A stretch of 43,664 nt of DNA. Source: an uncultured Eubacteriales bacterium (lineage in GTDB: Bacteria; Bacillota; Clostridia; UBA1381; UBA9506). Positions within the stretch are counted from its first letter, which is position 1; the number at the start of each line of letters is the position of its first letter. The position numbers and the translations under genes were made by a program. Below, one piece after another: positions 32,285-40,500 of this stretch. The stretch is taken from assembly GCA_900545185.1 (NCBI GenBank), contig UQYH01000004.1, positions 1 to 43,664 of the forward strand, given 5' to 3'. The notes beneath the pieces are model-generated. The model saw only the letters and a list, made by a program, of their open reading frames with translations. It made no database searches and was not told where the DNA came from.

Positions 32285-33395
32285 CATCGTTTCCGTCATC
32301 GGAATAACAGGCGAATTTCCTTACCGTTCCGTCAGGCTTTTTGGTAATGCACGAACATACAAGGTGCTTATCGGAAGATTGTGTGAGGTACAAACCTTTC
32401 GTGATTACAATTCCGGAGATGAGATGACCTGTCGGCTTTTGACCGTTACCGGAAAGTCTTTTGGGAAAACTGTCAGACTGTATAAGACGGCAATTCCCAT
32501 ACTGAGATGGATTTCGCCATATGCAGAGGAGAATTATTTAAGCGCATCATGGAATCACGGATTTCCGGGCGACATTTCCCATACTGAACGCAATCACAGA
32601 GTTGCCGAAGCTGCAATCATGTGCATCCGAGCCGGGATCAAGTCAAGACCTTATGAGTTACCTAAACTGCAGAATGAGGTTATAAAAAGAATGGAGTTTA
32701 ATCAGCCTTCGTTTTATTTTGCAAAGAGCTTGAAGCATATCGGTCAGACTGAGATGAATAAAACAATGTTTACCCGGATTGCAGGGACCATTTTTATAAA
32801 TCATAATTGCTACGCTGTGTATAACACCCGCAATGCAGTTATGAAATGGAATGGTATGGGTGAATTTAAGACGCTGCACAGTTTAATCGAGATTGCCAGA
32901 TTGAATGCCGGTGTTTCACAAATTGACACAGCGATACTTTTCGGTGAGTCTTACAAAACGGCATATAAGACAATGTTGGAAAATCAAAAAAACAGGCGCC
33001 TTGAATTTCGTTTCGACGGAATATACAGACATATTCATTTTGTTCCCATGAACGAGTTCGGAATAAGACTTCTGAAAATCCTGATTCTCCCAGACCGAAA
33101 ACAGAAATTGCTTGATTTATTGTTTGAGCCTGAATGCCGGTCAAATGATTTGGGAGCGTTTGAGTATGACGCATATATAAATGGCGTTTATGTGCTGTCT
33201 TTCTTGGATAGTGATATTGCACGCCTTATGCGTTTTAGCGAAGCGAGAAGTTATCGAACAGAGATGCTTGAGGTACTCTGTTTTCCTGAGCAGGTTGAAC
33301 TTATAAAAAATTATCTTGGTTCTGATGTCAGTATCAAGACAATCGGACTTGAACAAATTGAAGATGCACTTAGCGGAGGTGATGCCAATGGATAA
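32250..33395 (+). CDS. Winged-helix protein, possibly Replic_Relax-like
   Basis: This 381-residue protein is of uncertain function. The first 80 residues resemble a winged helix (YDIVSVIGITGEFPYRSVRL, then YKVLIGRLCEVQTFRDY). An IxH/NHRVAEAAIMCIRAGI segment follows near 115-133, like the conserved helix of Replic_Relax proteins, which assist plasmid replication or relaxase loading. The rest is alpha/beta with no clear motif. It has GGGAGGTGG ahead of its ATG and overlaps the small gene before it and VirD4 after it. The place next to VirD4 fits an accessory role in substrate DNA processing, but this is an inference. Confidence 0.45.
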   Translation: MIHFRPGSHAYDIVSVIGITGEFPYRSVRLFGNARTYKVLIGRLCEVQTFRDYNSGDEMTCRLLTVTGKSFGKTVRLYKTAIPILRWISPYAEENYLSASWNHGFPGDISHTERNHRVAEAAIMCIRAGIKSRPYELPKLQNEVIKRMEFNQPSFYFAKSLKHIGQTEMNKTMFTRIAGTIFINHNCYAVYNTRNAVMKWNGMGEFKTLHSLIEIARLNAGVSQIDTAILFGESYKTAYKTMLENQKNRRLEFRFDGIYRHIHFVPMNEFGIRLLKILILPDRKQKLLDLLFEPECRSNDLGAFEYDAYINGVYVLSFLDSDIARLMRFSEARSYRTEMLEVLCFPEQVELIKNYLGSDVSIKTIGLEQIEDALSGGDANG

Positions 33396-35424
33396 TGAGA
33401 AAAAGCGGCGAATTGTTATTATCGCTGCTGTCATACCGGGAATTTTGGGACTTACTTATCTTGGCGGAATGATTGGACAGTTTATGGATCATTATAAAAC
33501 TTGGCTCGGTGCAGGCGGCGTCGGCGGCAATACCGATATGAAATCCGTCAATTTCAGTCCGCTTGCGTGCATCCCGCAGGCATTTACCGTAAACGGACTA
33601 AAAGGAATACTCGGTATCATTCTCGCAGCGGCGGGAATTTTTTTGTATGTCAGATTTCACGATAAGTTTGACGGAAAAGAAATAGATCCGAGAGGTTTTG
33701 CAAAAAGCAAAACGGGTGCTTACGGCACGGCAGGCTGGATGTCCGAGACTGACATGAACGAAGTGTTGGAGATATCCCCTGTTGAAAAGGCCGGCGGAGT
33801 TATCTTGGGTGAGTATAAGGGAAAAGCTGTTTGTATGCCGAAAGATACAAGGTTCAACAGGCATATAGCAATCTTCGGTGCATCAGGAACAATGAAATCA
33901 AGGGCTATAATCCGTAATGCATTATTTCAGGCGATAAAAAATTCCGAGTCTGTGGTAATCACCGATCCGAAATCCGAATTGTATTCCGATACAGCAGATC
34001 TGTTCAGAAAAAACGGTTACGAAGTTAAAGTATACAATCTGGTCAACCCTGAGCATAGTGATTCATGGAACTGTATGTCAGACTTAAACGGAGATACGCT
34101 TATGGCTCAGACTTTGACCAATGTTATTATCGGAAATACGAGTTCGGACAAGGGCGACCACTTCTGGGATAACGGCGAGGGCAACTTACTCAAGGCTCTT
34201 GTTTTATATGTGGATCTGGATAAAACCCGAACCGAACAAGAGAAGAATCTTCCCGCAGTGTATCAGCTCTTAACCCGTCATACTGAAAGACAATTGACGG
34301 CATTGTTTGAAAAGCTGCCAATGGATCATCCGGCAAGAGCGCCATTTAATCTGTTTGCTCAATCGAGTGATACGGTCAAATCAGGAATAATACTGGGACT
34401 TGGCACGCGGCTTCAGGTTCTCCAGAATGAGTCTGTGAAAAACATAGCTACCGAATCGGATATTGATTTAACCGCCCCCGGAAAGAAAAAATGTGCATAT
34501 TTTATGATACTGAGCGATCAGGACGCAACAATGGCGTTCCTCTCATCGCTCTTTTTTTCATTTATGTTCATCAGACTCTCAAGGTATGCAGACTCACGCC
34601 CCAATCAGTGCTGCGATGTCCCCGTCAATCTGATATTGGATGAGTTTAACAATGTCGGGCGTATCGGCGGCGCTGCGGACGGAAGTGATTTTGCACGCTC
34701 GCTGAGTGTTGTCAGATCGAGACAAATCCGAGTTATGCTCGCAGTGCAGAGCTTGGGACAGCTCCAAAACAGATATCCGAACAATCTCTGGTCGGAAATT
34801 GTGGGCAACTGTGATATCCAGCTGATGTTAGGCTGTACCGATGACTTAACTGCCGAGCATTTCTCAGACCGAAGCGGAGATATGAGTATCCAGATTGATA
34901 CCACCATGACGGTTCGGCAAACCATTGCGGTAGCTCAGGTGATACCCCAGTACCGTCATACTGAGGGGCAAGGCCGACGAAAGGTACTTACTCCCGATGA
35001 GGTGCTGCGGCTGCCGAACACACAAATGCTTTGTATTATCAGAGGGTGTAATGTGCTGAAACTCGATAAGCTTGATTATACCAAGCACCCAATGGCAAAG
35101 CAGATAAGTAAAATATCCGTGATGGACTATTATCCAAATACGCATAGGAACGACATGCATGTCGAAATCATTGATGGAGATGCCCATAAAAGTGCCGATT
35201 TGTCAGACTCGAAAAAAAGCTGTGTTAATCCTAATCAGAATGCTGACATGGACAATAAAGAGTCGCAACGAGGCACTGTTCTCACAGACTCAGAAACCGA
35301 AAGGCAAAATGCATTGCCGGATTGCGAATGCGCACAAAAATCTAACGAAGAAAAAGCCGTTTCCACCAAACCGACAGGAAAGAAACGATTATACAGTTCG
35401 GCGAAACCGCCGGACGACTTTTAG
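33388..35424 (+). CDS. VirD4/TraG-type coupling protein
   Basis: This 678-residue protein hands the DNA-relaxase substrate to the secretion channel. Two N-terminal membrane helices (about 9-31 and 68-89) are followed by the ATPase domain: Walker A GASGTMKS at 164-171, the family's ITDPKSELY at 191-199, and Walker B LILDEF at 415-420. The C-terminal 80 residues are polar and low complexity, ending in PPDDF. The Walker A has Met-Lys in place of the usual Gly-Lys, as in several Gram-positive TraG proteins. The start at 33388 has GGAGGT at 7 bases and overlaps the preceding gene. Confidence 0.95.
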   Translation: MDNEKKRRIVIIAAVIPGILGLTYLGGMIGQFMDHYKTWLGAGGVGGNTDMKSVNFSPLACIPQAFTVNGLKGILGIILAAAGIFLYVRFHDKFDGKEIDPRGFAKSKTGAYGTAGWMSETDMNEVLEISPVEKAGGVILGEYKGKAVCMPKDTRFNRHIAIFGASGTMKSRAIIRNALFQAIKNSESVVITDPKSELYSDTADLFRKNGYEVKVYNLVNPEHSDSWNCMSDLNGDTLMAQTLTNVIIGNTSSDKGDHFWDNGEGNLLKALVLYVDLDKTRTEQEKNLPAVYQLLTRHTERQLTALFEKLPMDHPARAPFNLFAQSSDTVKSGIILGLGTRLQVLQNESVKNIATESDIDLTAPGKKKCAYFMILSDQDATMAFLSSLFFSFMFIRLSRYADSRPNQCCDVPVNLILDEFNNVGRIGGAADGSDFARSLSVVRSRQIRVMLAVQSLGQLQNRYPNNLWSEIVGNCDIQLMLGCTDDLTAEHFSDRSGDMSIQIDTTMTVRQTIAVAQVIPQYRHTEGQGRRKVLTPDEVLRLPNTQMLCIIRGCNVLKLDKLDYTKHPMAKQISKISVMDYYPNTHRNDMHVEIIDGDAHKSADLSDSKKSCVNPNQNADMDNKESQRGTVLTDSETERQNALPDCECAQKSNEEKAVSTKPTGKKRLYSSAKPPDDF

Positions 35425-35493
35425 TTATATTTTCTTCCGTTAAAATCGGGAGTTTATATATAAAATTATGAAACCTTAAAGGAGGTAAATTTT

Positions 35494-36885
35494 ATGCCAA
35501 GAAAGCAAACACGCGCAATTGCTGAACCGATCGAAATTCAAACTCAGTCTGAGGAAATGAACGATACTCAGGCTGTTGGCATCGACGAAGGGGAAAATTC
35601 TCCCCAGACCGATTCTGAAAACACAGATTCTCAAAGAATTCATGATGAAGACGGCGTCAATGCTGATGGAAGCGAAGCAATTTCTCAGACCAATCCTGAA
35701 AGCAGCGATAATTCGCCGCAGAATGCCATCCCGGGTTCCGAAGGCACTGAAAATTCAGATGTTCTCCAAACTGACTCGGAAATCAATGCTGATTTTGAAG
35801 ATTCTGACCCGGGTAACATGTCATCCCATGAAAAAAACGAAGAATCCAAGACCGAGAAGACTGGCAAAGCTGAAAACGCCGAAGGCGGAACAACTGTATC
35901 TCAGTCTGATAAATTGAATGCGGACAGCTTGGAAAATACGGATGACGCAGCAAAGATTATTAAAAAAGCAAGCACGACAATAAAGCGTGCCAGGCGGACT
36001 CCCGTAATCGCTATTGATGAAAGGCTTGTTGCCCAGACCGACGAGGAAAAGCTCAGAGATAACCTCATCGACCTTGTAGAGTCCTTGAAATCAAATGTAT
36101 TGTTAAGCGGCACGGTCCAGGGCGTCGAGCAATCGCCCAACAATCCATATTCTCTTGCAGTCATTTATCACGGTGAGTTCAAAATCTTAATTCCTGCAAA
36201 CGAGTTTATGGAAGAACCCGATGATACTCATGACCAACCAAAAGAAACGGTTCTCAACTATATGATGACAAGACGAATGGGCGCTGAGGTTGATTATGTT
36301 ATCAAAGGTATTGATGCAAATGCAAGAATTGCGGCTGCGAGTCGGCTTGAAGCAATGCGTATAAAACGCAGACAGTATTATTTTGCAACAGACCGGGACG
36401 GAAACAACATAATTCATTCCGGGATCAATGCTGAAGCCAGAGTCGTATCCGTCATCCGTGCGGGAATATTTGTTGACCTTTTCGGTCTGGAAACATATAT
36501 CCCGCTGAAAGAGCTGAGCTATCAGAGATTGCTTGATGCGGCATCACAGTTCCAGACCGGTCAGAGAATCCTTGTTAAGATTCTTGAGATCGAACGGAAA
36601 AATCACGATGTTCGGGTTTTGGCTTCGGTAAAACAAGCAACGGAAAATCCATATGAAAAAGCCCTCAGAAAGTACAGCATCGGCAATAAATATGTCGGCA
36701 CTGTCAGTCTGGTAGATACAAACGGTGTATTCGTAGCTTTGGACGGCGGAATTGATTGCCTTTGTGCATATCCGAAAAGAGGCCGCCCTCCAAGAGGTGC
36801 GAGAGCAACGGTCCGTATTATCGGTATCAATTATGAGGCGAACAGAATTTGGGGTGCCATAACCCATATCTCTGCTCCAAGATGA
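35494..36885 (+). CDS. Acidic protein with S1-like (OB-fold) domains
   Basis: This 463-residue protein has a disordered, Asp/Glu/Ser/Asn-rich N terminus (about 15-150), a basic hinge (KRARRTP, about 164-170) and a C-terminal half with S1/OB-fold-like modules. These lie at about 200-240 (VLLSGTVQGVEQ), 312-380 (EARVVSVIRAGIFVDLFGLE) and 395-458 (VGTVSLVDTNGVFVALDGG). S1 modules bind single-stranded nucleic acid. Proteins of this type recur in Tn1549-like transfer regions with no known role. AAAGGAGG precedes the ATG. A role in handling single-stranded transfer DNA or in post-transcriptional control of transfer genes is an inference. Confidence 0.8.
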   Translation: MPRKQTRAIAEPIEIQTQSEEMNDTQAVGIDEGENSPQTDSENTDSQRIHDEDGVNADGSEAISQTNPESSDNSPQNAIPGSEGTENSDVLQTDSEINADFEDSDPGNMSSHEKNEESKTEKTGKAENAEGGTTVSQSDKLNADSLENTDDAAKIIKKASTTIKRARRTPVIAIDERLVAQTDEEKLRDNLIDLVESLKSNVLLSGTVQGVEQSPNNPYSLAVIYHGEFKILIPANEFMEEPDDTHDQPKETVLNYMMTRRMGAEVDYVIKGIDANARIAAASRLEAMRIKRRQYYFATDRDGNNIIHSGINAEARVVSVIRAGIFVDLFGLETYIPLKELSYQRLLDAASQFQTGQRILVKILEIERKNHDVRVLASVKQATENPYEKALRKYSIGNKYVGTVSLVDTNGVFVALDGGIDCLCAYPKRGRPPRGARATVRIIGINYEANRIWGAITHISAPR

Positions 36886-36914
36886 TTTTTAGTGGCAGAA
36901 AGGAGTGCGTGTAT

Positions 36915-37331
36915 ATGTCATTAAATGAAGAACTCGGCACTAAAGAGCAAAAGAAACGAAAAGAAATCGCTGCTCATACAAGAGCGATGATACTTAATCA
37001 GTTAAATGTTCATGATGAAGATGAAAATTCTATTATGACTGATTATAGAAATTACTATTTGCAGATTTCTTTTTCGGAGCTGCATCCGCTGATGGTATTT
37101 TGTCTTGCAAAAGGCCTTAAATCACCGAGTACAGCGAAACAAAAGCAGATGACCAATGAATTGAACCTTAAAAGTATTCTCGGCAGCCACGCCATCAATG
37201 ATGAAGTTGGCTGCTATTCTTATAGGGCAACTCATTGGCTTGATGAAGAACTTACCCCCTCGCGTTTTTTTGAAATTCTTAACCGCTGTATAGACGAAGC
37301 GGATAAGGGTTACTTCAAAATTGCGGGGTAA
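36915..37331 (+). CDS. Hypothetical element protein, 138 residues
   Basis: This soluble protein starts with a charged helix (GTKEQKKRKEIAAHTRAMIL) and contains LHPLMVFCLAKGLKSPSTAKQKQMTNELNL and FFEILNRCIDEADKGYF. I do not recognise a family. The start at 36915 has AAAGGAG 9 bases upstream; the in-frame codons before it overlap the S1-protein gene. It sits between the S1 protein and a small Cys-rich protein. Confidence 0.65.
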   Translation: MSLNEELGTKEQKKRKEIAAHTRAMILNQLNVHDEDENSIMTDYRNYYLQISFSELHPLMVFCLAKGLKSPSTAKQKQMTNELNLKSILGSHAINDEVGCYSYRATHWLDEELTPSRFFEILNRCIDEADKGYFKIAG

Positions 37332-37354
37332 GCTGAAAGCGAGGTGAAAATAAA

Positions 37355-37531
37355 ATGGATGCAGTAAATCTATCCGGCAGTTTGCTTTGCCCGAGATGTC
37401 AGACCGGGCTTAACGCATTACTGTTAGATCCGCTTGAGTCTATGTGTCCGTATATGAGCTGTCATAACGGAAATAGCTGCTCTCAGTTCAGACAAATTGT
37501 TGATAAGTCCGCCGAACACGGACTTAAATAA
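37355..37531 (+). CDS. 58-residue Cys-rich zinc-ribbon-like protein
   Basis: This small protein is supported by GAGGTG 8-9 bases before its ATG and by its co-oriented place in the operon, 23 bases after the previous gene and 23 before the next. It contains LCPRCQ (C12, C15), MCPYMSC (C31, C36) and C42, a pattern suited to one structural zinc site. The function is unknown; a small DNA- or RNA-binding or adaptor protein is possible. Confidence 0.65.
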   Translation: MDAVNLSGSLLCPRCQTGLNALLLDPLESMCPYMSCHNGNSCSQFRQIVDKSAEHGLK

Positions 37532-37554
37532 AAATTTTTAGGAGGAATTTTCAA

Positions 37555-40500
37555 ATGAAAATCAAAGAAAATCTTAAAAAGATTGTATCTGCGGTATTAA
37601 CCGCCTCAATGCTCATTGGTGTTTCTCCAATGATTACACCTATTACGACCTATGCGGCACAATCGAATGATTATGTCGATCCTGCCGACAGCTGGCTGGA
37701 AACAAACAACCGTACAAACGAATTGGACGCCAACGCAACTGTAACTTCAGGAACGCAGTGGTGTTTTGTGTGCAATAAGGAGACATTGTCAATATCATAC
37801 CGTGTTCCCGAATACACAAGAACCGGCGAAACGGCGCTTAACCGAGGCGTAAGATATTCGGACGGAACTTGTTTTGACGGTAAATCCCACGGAAACCTTG
37901 ATGACGGCAGACCGGGAATTGACGCATATTACACCGGCTCACACTGGACGAAGGCAATCTGTCAGATTTGCGGAACCTTAAACCCGTCCGATGGTGTGAA
38001 CGATTATAACTTTAATCGCAATGTCTATTCACTTAATCAGTGCGATAACAACTTTTTCTTGGATTTTGACAATACCACATATACTCCATACAACAGCTCA
38101 TATCATACAACATTGTTAAAAGCAGGTAGATATTGCCAATTCTGCAAAGGTACAAAAGCAAAGGCAACTTCTCAGCGAGAGTATCATGATTTTACAGAAA
38201 CCATTGACGCACAGGTCGGAAATAACAGATTCTTCATATCTGAAAAATGCGATGACTGTGATTATGAAACAAGTGAATATATAACTGCAAAATCAGTGAT
38301 TTCATCATATTACGGAACTGTTGACAAAAAAGCACATACCGTAACAGTGGCAGACTTGTCGGACAGCGGCGTGCATACAAGCATTCGATATGGTACCTCC
38401 GCCGGCAAATGCAATCTTACTTCTGCACCAAACTATACCGACGCAGGATATTATCCGGTATACTATGAAATCAGTTATCGGTATGACAGCGAAACAATGG
38501 TTGAAAACGGTGTAAGCTATGTATGGCTTTTAGCCGATGACAGCGATAAGGACAACAGCGGCGGAACGGTTATTATCCCGCCCGAAAAGCACGAACACGA
38601 TTATCGTTACCTCGAAACCGTTGCTCCCTCTTGTGATAATCTCGGTTATGAAAGATGGCAGTGCGACGGCTGTGGTAATCTTGACAAGAGAAATTACACA
38701 AAGGCAACCGGGCATAATTACAAGACAATTACAATTCGTGAAGCTACTTGTAAACAGGGTGGTTTGAAATTAAACCTTTGCGACAAGTGCGGCAATTTCT
38801 ATGAGGAAACCACTCCCGTCGGTGAACACAAATACAAGACCGAAAAAGTCCAGCCGACTTGCAGAATGACAGGCTATACAAATCATACTTGTGAAATTTG
38901 CGGTAATTCATATATAACTGATATGACACCGATTATTTCTCATTCCTATGAGCGTATCACAAAGGAGCCTACTTGCACAGATAAAGGCTATACAACATCG
39001 ACTTGTACCATGTGTGGACTGAGTTATGTTTCGGACTATACAGATCCGACAGGTCATAATTGGGATGAAGGTCATTCTGTAACTTCATCTACCTGCACGG
39101 CGGACGGTGTGATTGAGTATCACTGCACCAATGCAGGCTGCAAAGAAAAGATGATCAAGGCAGAAAGTGCAACGGGACATACACCGGGCAAAGCTGCTAC
39201 TTGCACAGAACCGCAAACTTGCGAAAAGTGCGGCACGGTTTTAGAGCTGCCGAAAGGACACAGCTATTCCGAAAAGATAGTTGCTCCGACTTGTACAGCT
39301 ATGGGTTATACAGAATACAAATGCGATAATTGCGACGACAGCTATATTGGCGACTACACAGATAAAATCGCTCACGATTACAAAAAGACCGTAACTGCTC
39401 CGAGTTGTACGGCTATGGGACATACAACATATACTTGCAAAAACTGTGATGATGAATTTGTTTCTGACTACACAGACAAGCTCTCTCATAATTATAAAGC
39501 AGAAATCACAAATCCGACTTGCACAGAATTTGGATTTACAACCTATACCTGTGTAGACTGCGGTGATACCTATGTTGCGGATTATACCGATAAGACAGAA
39601 CATAATTATGACAAAAAGGTTATTCCGCCGACTTGTACCGAACACGGTTATACCGTTTACACTTGCCCCGACTGTGGCAAGGAGTATATCGGGGATTTAA
39701 CCGACTGTGAAAAGCATACCTACAAGAAAACCGTAGTTCCACCCACTTGCACAGAAATGGGTTATACAATTTATACCTGTGAAAGCTGCGGCGATAGCTA
39801 CAAGGCTGACTATGTTGACAAAGCTGCTCACGACTATACAAAGACTGTAACTGCTCCGACTTGCACGGCTCTCGGATATACGGTGTATGAGTGCAAAAAC
39901 TGTGATTATAAATATATCAGTGATTACACCGATAAAATCAATCACAGTTATATTGCCGATGTAACCGAGCCTACTTGTACGGCTTCCGGATATACCGTCT
40001 ACACTTGCGAAAACTGCGGTAAAACCTATACAGCGGACTACAAGGATATGACAGGACATAATCCGTCTGATTGGATAATTGACGAACCTGCTACTATCGA
40101 ACACGCCGGAGAAAAGCATATTGAGTGCTTGACTTGCGGTGAAGTTTTATCAAGAGCAGCAATACCGCAGCTTGTAGAAAAAGACCGTACCGATGAGGAC
40201 GGTAACTCAACGGTCGGTGATTTTTCTATTCTTGTAATCAATAAGGACGGTAACCCGATTTTTGACAGTGAAATCAGCATTGACATAAATGATAATGTAA
40301 CTATCAAACTTCCAAAAGGCAGACTTTTGGACTACGAGGATCAGACAATCATCACGGCAATTAACACAGATTCGCAGCAACCGAAATCAGCGTTGCAGAT
40401 TTTTGTCTATGATGAAAATAATAATGCGGCAACGGGAAAAACTGACGGAAACGGTCAGCTTAAAGTTCCGAACAATAAAACCTCTACCGGTGATAACAGT

